Below are positions 10,829-20,975 of a DNA stretch of 64,000 bases, piece after piece. The notes under the pieces were generated by a model. It saw only the letters and a program-made list of their open reading frames with translations, did not search any database and had not been told where the DNA came from. The DNA lies in NCBI GenBank assembly GCA_015680685.1, contig MNCI01019056.1, forward strand, positions 30,605 to 94,604. The letters run 5' to 3'. Within the stretch, counting starts at the first letter, position 1. Every line of letters begins with the position of its first letter. The position numbers were made by a program, and so were the translations under genes. The DNA comes from Gnetum montanum. Lineage: Eukaryota > Streptophyta > Gnetopsida > Gnetales > Gnetaceae.

Positions 10829-13112
10829 GTACCCTTATGGTTATTGTTGCAAGAGTTTTTCTGGGCTCCTAGTTCTGAAAAAGGGTCTCCTTTTTGTATA
10901 GTTGTCGTTAGAACTAGTACCTGGTTGGATATTTACACTCTGAATATTTACAGCTCTCGCAGCGTTACGTTGCTGCAGATGAATAGGCAATTCCCCTTAC
11001 ATTGTTGGAATAGGTTGTATGGGAACTACNNNNNNNNNNNNNNNNNNNNNNNNNNNNNNNNNNNNNNNNNNNNNNNNNNNNNNNNNNNNNNNNNNNNNNN
11101 NNNNNNNNNNNNNNNNNNNNNNNNNNNNNNNNNNNNNNNNNNNNNNNNNNNNNNNNNNNNNNNNNNNNNNNNNNNNNNNNNNNNNNNNNNNNNNNNNNNN
11201 NNNNNNNNNNNNNNNNNNNNNNNNNNNNNNNNNNNNNNNNNNNNNNNNNNNNNNNNNNNNNNNNNNNNNNNNNNNNNNNNNNNNNNNNNNNNNNNNNNNN
11301 NNNNNNNNNNNNNNNNNNNNNNNNNNNNNNNNNNNNNNNNNNNNNNNNNNNNNNNNNNNNNNNNNNNNNNNNNNNNNNNNNNNNNNNNNNNNNNNNNNNN
11401 NNNNNNNNNNNNNNNNNNNNNNNNNNNNNNNNNNNNNNNNNNNNNNNNNNNNNNNNNNNNNNNNNNNNNNNNNNNNNNNNNNNNNNNNNNNNNNNNNNNN
11501 NNNNNNNNNNNNNNNNNNNNNNNNNNNNNNNNNNNNNNNNNNNNNNNNNNNNNNNNNNNNNNNNNNNNNNNNNNNNNNNNNNNNNNNNNNNNNNNNNNNN
11601 NNNNNNNNNNNNNNNNNNNNNNNNNNNNNNNNNNNNNNNNNNNNNNNNNNNNNNNNNNNNNNNNNNNNNNNNNNNNNNNNNNNNNNNNNNNNNNNNNNNN
11701 NNNNNNNNNNNNNNAGTTGGGAAAGTCTCCCTTGGGCGTAAGTCCCAAGAGTTCTTCTCATTTCATTTCTTAGCCCATCGACGATGTGGTGAAGTTGATC
11801 CCGCTTAGCATACCCATGGCCTGGGCAACGATGTAACAATGTATAGTAACAGGCCATGGTAGCATCTAAGGGTTCATAAGCACCTTGTTTCTAGCCGTGG
11901 ATCAGCTTCTGCAAATTGGACACTCTGGAGTACGTTTGATATTTGTTGTTGAACAGTTCAAGCATCGTACTCCACCTCTTGATGGTTTCTAGTTTTAAGG
12001 ACTGGTACCAGCTCTCTGCTTCCTTGATGAGTGTCCTTGGGAACAACTTGAGTTTTTGCCACTCATTATCTATATTTTGTAAGGCACAGGCATCATGGAA
12101 TGCTTGTAAATAATGTTGAGGATCAGCGTTGTATCCCCCTTCAAAATGTGGGATATTATTTATGTCCAAATGCTTGATCCTACTATCTTTTAAGTGCCTT
12201 GTGGGGATCCTAACTGCCTTTGTGATGTCTAGCATGATTTGGGTTGCAAGTAGGGGTTTGTCATGATCATCTCTTTCATGACTTCTGTGATGTCTTCATG
12301 GTGGTTTCCTACTCTCCCTATGTCCTTGCCCTTGTCCTAACTCCTCTTGACTTTCCTGTCGAGGTCTTTCATCCTTTTTACTTTTATTCTCCCCTTTATG
12401 CTCATGGTGGCTACGCCTAGAAGTGGAAGGAGAGTGTGAATGGTGAGATGAAGGAGAAGAAGAAGGGGATCCATCACCATGACAATGTTTCTTACCTTCT
12501 CTTTGGCTGCTTCAGCCCCGATCATTGTAACGATCTAAGTGTTCGTCCTTAGTGTGAGTGGTTGTTCCTGCCATGAACAGTTGGTGCTCACGGGGATTAG
12601 AGCCTGTAGCATGTACAGTTGATCAAAGGCCCTGATGCCTAACGTCTTCACCAGTGTGAGGAGGAGGAACATCATTTTCTAAGAAACCCATTGTGAGGGG
12701 TTCCTTGTCTCCTATTTCACTAGACATGGGGGACCTTGCCCTTCAATAATGAATGTTGGCTCTCCTGCCTTTCATCCCAAATATGTTGCAAAGCGGTGGG
12801 ATGATAATCCCTTATATGATATCTTCTAGCAAAGTATTCAGCGAAGAAGTCCTACATGCCAATCTGTGCCAATCCACAGAAAAGCATGTTCGGAACAGAT
12901 TGATTTGGTGGTAAAACTATATTACCAAACAAACCTCTCCAGTGCAACTATTCATCCTGATGGAGAGTAAAAGTGTAATAAGGGATATACTCATCAGGAT
13001 GAGTATAAGTTATTGTATACTATTTAGGACCTGGCTGATTTGGGTTATGCATATGATGCTAATCGTTTTTTGTATTATCCTTAGGTGAGTTAATTTTGTG
13101 AGAAGAAGCCAT
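10829..13112 (-). pseudogene. E3 gag (interrupted by assembly gap)
   Basis: The start is ATG at 13112-13110 on the minus strand (MASSHKINSPKDNTKND). An open 114-codon part (12235-11891) carries the capsid core: GGYNADPQHYLQAF, WQKLKLFPRTL and WSTMLELFNNKYQTYSRVSN. This core recurs in E2, E4, E5, E6 and E8. At 11857-11715 the frame reads GHGYAKRDQLHHIVDGL and TLGTYAQGRL, as in E1, then enters the N gap. Stops between 13112 and 12235 show decay, so it is probably non-functional. The gap hides about 230 codons. Confidence 0.78.
11030..11714. other. Assembly gap (run of N)
   Basis: About 685 undetermined bases lie inside E3 gag. Any ORF drawn across it is meaningless. Confidence 1.
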
Positions 13113-13238
13113 TTTTTAATGGTGTGCTATTTCACCGTTATTTGTGTTCTTAATTAACTGATTAACCCAAAGGTTCGTTGAGGTTCACAATAATGTGAGT
13201 GATATCCCTTATGTTCAAATTGGCATAAAAACACTTAG

Positions 13239-13257
13239 TCCCTGGCAACGGTGCCAA
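13239..13257 (-). other. E3 primer-binding site (tRNA-Asp)
   Basis: On the minus strand it reads TTGGCACCGTTGCCAGGGA next to the LTR. It differs from the complement of tRNA-Asp only by transitions. Confidence 0.88.
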
Positions 13258-14218
13258 TGATGAGTGGAGAGGTACCCCTACACTCAACCATACGAAACGA
13301 GCGTAGCATGTGCGATTTGGTCGAACTTTGCAGACTAAATGCCTAAATGCCACAAGGAACAGTTGGGGTTAATCATTCATTGTCTTCCCAGACTTACTTG
13401 TTGTTGTCATGGTGTATGGTTAAGTAAGTCCAAGGTATATGATTTTTTTGGTATTTTAAGGTTTATCTCCTATGCCAAAAGGTGAAGGGTTGAGAAGGTA
13501 AAACTAATTCTAACTACAACACTAAGTCCTAGCATTAGCATCTGTTCCCACTTGCCGTACACACCATGAACTGTGCAACTGTGGCTACCAAACGCTAATC
13601 GATACTGGGATTACCACATGTAACGCATGTGCTTGAAGTGGTCGTACTGAGGCACTTAACTAACCTAAGTGTGACAAGCAGCTGATTCCTTGACTAGCCA
13701 TACACATCTGTAGATGCTTGTAATCAAGTCGTACTTGTCCCACATTCTAGGAGGAAAGGGTGAGAGAATCTACTCATGATGAGTAGCCAATTCCTTGGCT
13801 AGTCATACATGTTTGTCAACGCTCGTAACTAAGTCGTACTCATGCTGCGTTACTAGGAAAGCAGTAAATAAAATTAATTAAACCTATCCATGCACTGCAA
13901 GGTTTATCCACAAAGCTTGTCTTTATTTCCATACACAACTTGCGTTCAAGTACAAAGCTACTCGAATAAAGAACCGTTCACTTGGGGAACTCCTACTACG
14001 GGCACATGGAAAATATTCTATCTCTGGGGTGATCAATCTGCTAGATCTTCGCTACTTTACGCCTAGGATGTGAAATGAGATGAGTGCTACCTCTTATTTA
14101 TATATTTGGCAGTGGACTACGATATCACGTATGCGATATCGCAGGAAACGATGCGATATCGTGGCAGATGTGATATCGCGTATGCGATATTGTGGCCTAT
14201 GCAATTCGCGTCTCATCA
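13258..14218 (-). repeat. E3 right (5') LTR
   Basis: It is 961 bp long, TGATGAGTGGAGAGG to CTCATCA, and closely similar to 7027-8014 over its whole length. GATATC palindromes lie at 14119-14195, followed on the minus strand by the TATA region near 14095-14105. It is flanked by CCAAC at 14219-14223. Confidence 0.92.
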
Positions 14219-14440
14219 CCAACCATAGCAAAGAAATGCTATGAGGGTAGTTAATTTACAACATATTAACCCACGAAGAAGGTCGAAACCATGAACAAAG
14301 AAAAGATCCTTCTTCCAACCTCACAGTCCACCAAAGACCTTAGATACATCAATGGTTGGTAATCCTACTCTTCCACCTTCCTCTGTCTCACCTTCATCTT
14401 AGTCCCCTTCAAACCAAAATCCCTCTCAAATCCATACTAT
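14219..14440 (+). pseudogene. E2 gag, resumed after E3
   Basis: The sequence after the CCAAC duplicate (CATAGCAAAGAAATGCTATG) continues the E2 gag text that stopped at 7026, as judged from E1 1025-1180. It leads into the protease start. Stops are present. Confidence 0.7.
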
Positions 14441-14700
14441 AATGTTGACCCATGCTTTATCTGATTGGATTTGAGCTGGTAACTTGCCCAGAAAGTTATC
14501 TAATGATGGGAGTCCCCTAGTATATTTGCAAATTTCTAGGAATGAGCCTCGTAAATCTCTTCTTGACTTTGGATCTGGTGTTAATCTGATCTTGCATGAA
14601 ATGTACACAATGTGGGACCTTCCTCCCTTGAAGAAGAATAACATCTAACTGGAACTGCTAGACTAGTCCAGCACTGTTCCATTAGGATTAGTTCTATAGA
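14441..14700 (+). pseudogene. E2 protease N-terminal fragment
   Basis: The reading is MLTHALSDWI, GNLPRKLSNDGSPLVYLQI, then SLLDFGSGVNLILHEMY and PPLKKNNI, matching the E3 protease. The catalytic Asp is kept (D-F-G). It ends soon after VPLGLV at about 14695, where sequence from the end of the integrase follows after a jump. Confidence 0.75.
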
Positions 14701-15357
14701 TAGAAAATTCATCCATGAAGACTTCTACCTCGCTACCAAAGAGATTGAAGCACCAAATTAAATGATGCCCTTTGGTCCTATCACTCCACATGGAAGCTTC
14801 CCATAGGTTATTCTCCCTATGAGTTCATGTATAGAAAACTACCAATACTACCCATCCAATTCAAGCTTCATACACTTTCTTTAGCCTATGACCTTGACCT
14901 AAATCTAAGTCTAGCATAGAAAGAACTATTAATGAATTTCAACTTGCTAGATGAAAATTGGTTAATGGCCCTATCATCCAACAAAATTCATAAGGCATTT
15001 AATAAGAAACGTCATGATCTCAAAATAAGAAAAGTCAAGTTTCAAGCAAGAGACAAGGTTCTCTATTGGAATCCTGCACATGTACCCCAACAAACCAAAT
15101 TTCAAACATTTTGGGAAGGACCTTACATTATTTATGATACTTTTCCTTCTAGGGCCATGATTATCTACAAATCTAATAGTCCAAGCACGAAACAATTAGT
15201 CAACATCCAACAAGTAAAACCTTTCCATGAGCCTAAGCTAACCCACTCAACAAACACCTTGTCAAATGGACAACCATGCTCAATATTTTGGATCTCCCCC
15301 TTCCAACTTAGTCATGGGGAACATACTAAAACTTTATGTAGCTCCTCAATCTTTTGA
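14700..15357 (+). pseudogene. E2 integrase C-terminal region
   Basis: Degenerate integrase text precedes an open stretch at 14932-15357 (141 codons). That stretch contains KAFNKKRHDLKIRKVKFQ, then KVLYWNPAHVPQQTKFQ, WEGPYIIYDTFPSRAMII and QLVNIQQVKPFHEPKL. The WEGPY and KPFHE motifs belong to the GPF/Y-like C-terminal module of gypsy integrases, which helps bind DNA. The frame ends with ISPFQLSHGE..., the common pol tail here. No DDE core precedes it, so the element is deleted between protease and this point. Confidence 0.78.
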
Positions 15358-17345
15358 CTTTTTTTTTTGTTATACACATTTTTAGTTTTACAAATTTTTG
15401 TTTTCATATTCTTTGTTCTACATATTTGTTTTATATCTTTTTATTTTTCAGGTTATTAATCTTTTCTAAGTTTTTTATTTACACCATCATTAATGTATTT
15501 GATATTTATTACATAATCTTTTACTTTCTTGTATATCTTCTTGTGTTTGATGTGTTTCTCTACCTTTTCTACTAATAAGGTGTCAGGTACAATGGTAATC
15601 TGCTACTCAATGGTGGTATGTTTCATTTGTAATTTGATTGTTGATATCTAGTTTCTAACTTTAAATGTTGTTACTAATGATTGGGATGTGGTTTCTTTTC
15701 ATGTAATAGGTAGTGAGTCCACATCATCCACCCATTCACATACTCTATGATTTTTCTTGTTTAGGAATTGTGCAGTCCCTTCTTCATTAATGCAACTTCA
15801 ATAAATTGGTGACTTGTGTAGTTTTGGAATTTGGAAAGAATGAAAGGTTTGGATAGGGTCTGGCTTCAAAGGGATGTGATATTCTTTTTTCTTATCTATT
15901 TTCCTATGTGTAGGAGTGTTCTCATGAGCTTCTCATTGTTCTACATCATTTCACAATAGGAAGTCAAATAAGTCCTTGCATGGTGTGGTCCTCATCAAAG
16001 GAAGAAGAAGGAGATGACGAGGATTCAAAGCACACCCCTTGAATAAAATAAGTACAAAAAAATGCATGGGTCTTTGCATGGTGTGGTTCCCATTCAAAAA
16101 AAACATGGGAATTCAAAGCACACCCCTTAAAACAAATAAAAGGACTATAAGCACTAGTTATGGGACTTGTCTTGTCTCCTCTAACTAAGGCCCTTTCTCA
16201 CTTTCTACTTTCTCTATAATTTGGAATGGTGGTTGTTTTGTGGGAGTGTTCTTTTATCTCAAGGGATGGACTAGTCTTAGAATGTCGATGCAAAGTCACT
16301 GAAAGTGGTTGGTTTTGGTCTAGATTGAGGATGGATCCTACAAAGTCATTTAATCATAAAATCCACAAGGGACTTCATGTGACCATAGCTAGAAACTCCA
16401 TTCCATTTTCTCTATCATCCATCTATGCTTTTCATGCCTAACCTCACTATCAATTTCATGTTTTGATTCAATGTTCTGATTTGATGTATCAAGTTTCTCA
16501 GTCAATTACTTTTGGATTCTTGTACTTAACTTTCCGTAACTGTTAATCATCCATGGAGGCTAGGGACTCCTTGATTTGAAGTTATGCAAGGGCATAAAAG
16601 ACCTATGCTTGCTTTGGGGAGGACCCACTTGCATATCTTTTGGTTTGGTTAAGTTAAGTTCTTTACCCTTAGACATTGTTATAATCAAATTATTTTTATT
16701 TACCCCATCCATGCCATTGAATTGTATGCATCTTCACAACTGTTTTTAGTGAAATTTTTATTTTTATTATTGTGAATCTTTGTACCCTCTTTCTAGTATT
16801 TCTTGTGTTAAGCTTTTTCTAAATTTCATGGATTGCTTCTCTTACTTAACCCATTTGTCAGTCTTTCCACTAACATTATCAACCAACCAATCTATCAAAA
16901 TCACAACTTAGCTAGATAAGATCATTGAAAAAACAAGGTATTCAACTACTATATGTTATACCTTATATACTAATCCTTAATGTTTTTTTATTGTAGTGGG
17001 GAGCATGGACTGGAAGCAAGACTATCTTCACCAAGGAGGATGCAACAATATCACTTGTGGAAGATTGTTCATAACCATTGGATCTCTTTTACCTCTCCAT
17101 CATTCTTCTATTTCCAAGAGGGGTTGGATGTCCTTTGGATCCATGGGTGTTCTTTCCTATTGTCATGAGCACCTAATTTTTTACAAAATTATAATGTTGT
17201 ATGCTCGAGCACTTTTGTATTTGTCTATTTTCTTTGTGTCACTCTGTGTGTTAGTTGAATAATCCACACCCCCTAATATATTTTGTAAAGGACTTGTTCC
17301 TCTTCTCTGTACTTGAGGATGAGTTTTCATTCAGTTGTGGGGATA
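15358..17345 (+). other. E2 noncoding 3' region
   Basis: It is T-rich after pol. It includes the conserved block 16584-16634 (gcaagggcataaaag...ctttggggaggacccactt). A possible 3' splice site lies near 16985-16997 (tttttttattgtag), just before ATGGACTGGAAGC. The segment 17290-17345 matches other PPT regions (gaggatgagttttcattcag, then a G-run). No extra coiled-coil ORF is visible. Confidence 0.55.
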
Positions 17346-18195
17346 TGATAAATTGTGTTTTCATACACTTTGATATCAGAGTGGCCGTGATATTGGGTAT
17401 GCAATATCATATCCTAAGATGTGATATCGTACATTCAATATCGTAGAGTTACTCCTGAGTCTGTAAATACAACACCTGGGTGCACAATTGAGAGTATTTT
17501 TTGGTAATTAAGTAGCAAAATTCTTACAATTTGTTCATTTGAGAGTTAGAATATTTTCTAAGTGCCTATAGCAGGAGGTCTAACTGTGAATGGATCTTTA
17601 TTTAAGCATTGATGTACCTGAACATACCATTGTGTTGGAAATAAATACGAACTCTTTGATTCATCCTTGTAGCACTTGAGACTTTATTTCTTATGCATTA
17701 ATATGTTGTGATTCCATGCAATTTTTGATAATGTTATTCTTGCAATTAATTTTGATTAATCAAGCAACTCATTAAAATACACATGCATGAGCCCTTCGAA
17801 CATATGTGTGACACTTGGTAGCTCAAAATTAGTTAGCATTTGATATCCCAACAATGTTTACCCAAAGGGTAGGATGTGTCTGAGAAGTGGGAATGATTAC
17901 TTGTATTAGGCTAGATTAGACCATAGTTCACTTAGAATTTAATCACTGTTAATTTTATTCTTGTTCTAGGCAAGTAATTTTATAAAAACACAAAATAATA
18001 AAAATATTATGCCTTAGTCACACTTAACTATACAATTGCATTCCACAAGTGGGATTGGGAAGATAATAAATGGACAACATGTATGCATTGTTTAGCTCTA
18101 GGGTACTTAGTAATTATAGTCTACGAAATTCAATCAAATTACACATGAATGCCTATGATTCATATAGTTGGGTGTAGGGGTGCCCCACTACTCAT
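17346..18195 (+). repeat. E2 3' LTR
   Basis: It starts TGATAAATTG and matches the 5' LTR. GATATC-derived repeats lie at 17371-17444 before GTAAATACAACACC (the TATA box is mutated to TGTAAATA). It ends GCCCCACTACTCAT, with the final bases lost at the junction with the resumed E4 LTR. Confidence 0.85.
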
Positions 18196-18398
18196 TTTCT
18201 AACCGTGACTGGTGAGCACATATTTATAGACTTTATTATGGAGCTACATTGACAAGGTGCCATAAATGCAATAAATGCTACGTTGATGTAGCCTTGTTGA
18301 TAGGGCAACACCACATATAAGGGGCCATGTTGATAAGGGCTCATCGATGAGGCCACATCAACGAGGGTTCATCGACACAACACTTTGACAATTTATCA
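18196..18398 (-). repeat. E4 left (3') LTR, inner part (U3)
   Basis: It continues the E4 LTR broken at 3847. The text tttctaaccgtgactggtga matches tttcctaaacatgactagtg in the right LTR at 33489. On the minus strand the U3 has repeated ATCAATG/GGCC-type units and a CTATAAATATGTGC core. It ends TTTATCA at 18398. Confidence 0.87.
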
Positions 18399-18445
18399 TA
18401 CCCCCATGACTAAATGAAAACTCATCCTCAAGTTCCTTTACAAAA
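18399..18445 (-). other. E4 polypurine tract region
   Basis: On the minus strand it reads GGAACTTGAGGATGAGTTTT, then TTTAGTCATGGGGGTA abutting the LTR. Confidence 0.78.
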
Positions 18446-18559
18446 TTGGAAAGGTATGGGATTATTAATTGACTCTTGACATAACAAAATTGAGTGCCCA
18501 AGTGTACAAATCAACATATTATAAAAATTTGTGGTGTTCAAGACATAAAATTGAACATC

Positions 18560-20975
18560 ATGACATGACAAATCAAATCAAATAGCACATCCTCTAATAG
18601 CATAAAGGTTGTTGAGAAGATCAAATAGTCCTAGTCAATGGAATCTCTTGAGCTTCTAAAAGGCTTTTTCTAGCTTTGGACACACACGATGGCTGAGGCG
18701 GTTATGGCTATCTTGCTATGGCTACTACCTCCAGTGAAAGGTAAATGACATCCAGTAATGCCTTCATCTTTTCATCCTTACTCCAAGGATCATTCACACT
18801 TTACATGGCATCACCAATGTGGGCTAGAATGGAGATATCCCATGGATAGGGCATTACTAGGAATAACTCCTTAACATTGACAAACCATTCAATGAATTAT
18901 ATACATTCAACATCAATTTCCTTTACTATATTTTGTAGCTCCTAGTAGTCATCCATTATTTTGGTCAGGTTCTTGGCAATAGATCTTTTATTAGTGTATT
19001 TTTCCATTGAAAAACCTCAAGTTTAGCATTTTCCATCGTAAGATTTTGCTTGGTGTCCTTGTGGTGCTTGAACTTAGCCTTGTACAACAAGTACAAGCTA
19101 GCCACCTACTTTTCCAATTCTAACCACAACCATCCAACAATCAACATAGCTAGTTTTTCTACCAAATATTGGCAAGCTCCATATATTCCATCATTTGCTC
19201 TATCTACAACTTCTTTAGGTGAATTTTTGCTTTATTGTACTAATCAATCCCATTAATGATGGGCTACCATAATTCACATCCTTGTTAAAGTTGTTGGAGG
19301 GTCTTGTTCACCTTTGCCTTCACCACTTTAATATGTTTCTCATTTACTTCTTTTTGTAATCTTGACTTGGTCTCTATAGTAAACCTTGACACTCTCAAAT
19401 TTGAGAGCCTCTAATTTCTAGGTGGCTACCTCTTTTGAAGCCTTTTGGCGAAGGGAATGAGCCTCCTCCATAAAGAGGCTTTTTTCTTAGCTTCCAATCT
19501 CTTTAGCTCTATGTTTTCTCTAGCTAGTTGCTTCTACTATTGATGGATAAAATTAGTCAAATATTATTTATGTTCACCAATGTTTCACAAATGATGGTTT
19601 TCTATGATTAGCTACACATTCTCTTGGTGGGTCAAATCCAAGGCCTTCTAAATTTTGTGCTAGGTGACCTCTACTAAGGATTGATAGAATAGCCTAGTGT
19701 GAAGCTATTCAAGAGCTTCATCTCTTGTCAATGCTAGGTTAAAGAAATTATGGTTGGTAATCTAGGATCTCAATTTAGCAACTTCAGTAGCTAAGAATTC
19801 ATTCAACTCCTTAGCTATTTCAGGTTGCCCTTCCAAAAAAATGTTCTTACCCCTTGCCTCTAGTAGCTCCAACTAGGTTGTAGTAATACTATTTGGAAGA
19901 TCAAAGAAATTTATAATTAGTTGCTTGGTTCATGCTATGCTTAATTTCCCACTTATGATTATTGCAAAAATTTGCAAACTTTTAAGTGTAGTGATGTCTA
20001 CTCTAGACATCACATGTGCATTGAGTGTTTTGGTAATTCTACTAAAAACCACTTCTATAGTTGTTTCTTGCCCTTGGTGCTACATCACTAGTACAATTGC
20101 CCCCTCACCTTCCTCCAAGTGCACTAAGAAGGTCATGACGTTTCCAAAAATCTATGGAAATGGCTACTATTCTAAGAGAGATACAATTACCTATTTGGTG
20201 TTAGGATTCAACCTTTGGGCCAACTATGTTCATTGGGCAAAGAAAATAGATCCACCACCTCCCATCAGGAAAACTTTTTAGGCCACCTCATTTAGGTGAC
20301 TCATCGTTGGCTAGTACACAAATGGATGCCCACCATTTGTGCCTACTCATTGCTCTTGCTTGCTCAAGAACTATTCTTAGTACTCATGTAACTGTTAGAA
20401 TGTTGTAGAGATGTCTAGTACAATTTCTTAAGTGGCAAGTAGAGGTGGTGGCGATTGCTCTTCTTCTTGAATGATTATTGTAGGCATTTTATTCTTTATA
20501 ATCTTCACCCAATTAGTAGTTGGAGCACATCAGACAACATTATTTATGTAGTATATTATTCCTCGCCTTCAACATAGTTTTCTAATAAGGCATGGGAATG
20601 GGAGTGCCTTCTTTCCATATTCATTCTCCTTAAATTACTTCTCTATCTCTAGATAGATTATTTGTGGAAGGTTGATGGGAAATCTCCCACTCATAGTAGC
20701 ACATGCATGGGCAAAAAAAGCAGTGATCTTGTTGGACCTCACTGTGAGGTTTAGGTGAAAGGCTGCAATCTAGTAGTGGATTCTTTCTACTAGTTTGAGT
20801 GCACCGTAATCCTTATAGTAGACACCATAGCACTGCTGAACCCATTCCTTTTTGATGTTGGGGTCCACCTACATTGGAATCTTAGTAAGATTCACCTCAA
20901 TTTTAGGCAACCTAAGTGCCTTTGAAATGGCCTGCATTGAGTAAGTGTTGGTGATCGTTTAGGATGCGACCACTA
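18560..20975 (-). pseudogene. E4 extra ORF: helical domain plus coiled coil (degenerate)
   Basis: This lies between pol and the 3' LTR, where many plant gypsy elements carry additional or env-like ORFs. Minus-strand readings from about 20960 give ISKALRLPKIEVNLTKIPM and VDPNIKKEWVQQCYGVYY, then INLPQIIYLEIEK. Nearer the LTR come Glu/Lys/Leu-rich segments such as KQLARENIELKRLEAKKK and PEIAKELNEFLATEVAKL. E5 has the same layout (AKALYLPN; KQLGIDNIRLIIVEKK), so it is a shared element gene and not chance. I see no signal peptide or membrane span, so an envelope role is unsupported. Function is unknown. Confidence 0.6.

Larger units (their letters stand above)
7027..14218 (-). mobile_element. E3: non-autonomous gypsy element with complete LTRs, inside E2
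   Basis: LTRs at 7027-8014 and 13258-14218 both run TGATGAG...CTCATCA and are flanked by CCAAC on both sides. On the minus strand, from right to left, come the PBS, gag (containing the N gap), an open protease ORF, the last part of pol, a long noncoding region and the polypurine tract. The protease is followed within about 20 bp by the pol C-terminus, so RT, RNase H and nearly all integrase are absent. It would need enzymes from another copy to move. The two LTRs differ mainly by transitions at CG sites. Confidence 0.92.
3848..18195 (+). mobile_element. E2: Ty3/gypsy element inserted in the E4 LTR, itself split by E3
   Basis: The 5' LTR 3848-4627 and 3' LTR 17346-18195 both start TGATAAAT(C/T)G. 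The order is PBS, gag (4787-7026 and 14219-14440), protease start, integrase C-terminus, noncoding region, polypurine tract. RT, RH and most of the integrase core are missing. Removing E3 leaves about 7.2 kb. The right LTR end is CTCAT instead of CTCATCA. Next to it the E4 LTR resumes with a few bases lost, so no clean target duplication can be read there. Confidence 0.85.

Noticed and set aside
10844-11857. Long open frames of 240-309 codons on both strands
   Set aside because: They cross the N gap, so their length is an artefact. Only the ends, on the minus strand, carry gag text.
16980-17262. Overlapping short ORFs after the TTTTTTATTGTAG motif in E2
   Set aside because: A splice acceptor is plausible, but the downstream frames show no similarity to the E4/E5 extra ORF, so I do not call a gene.
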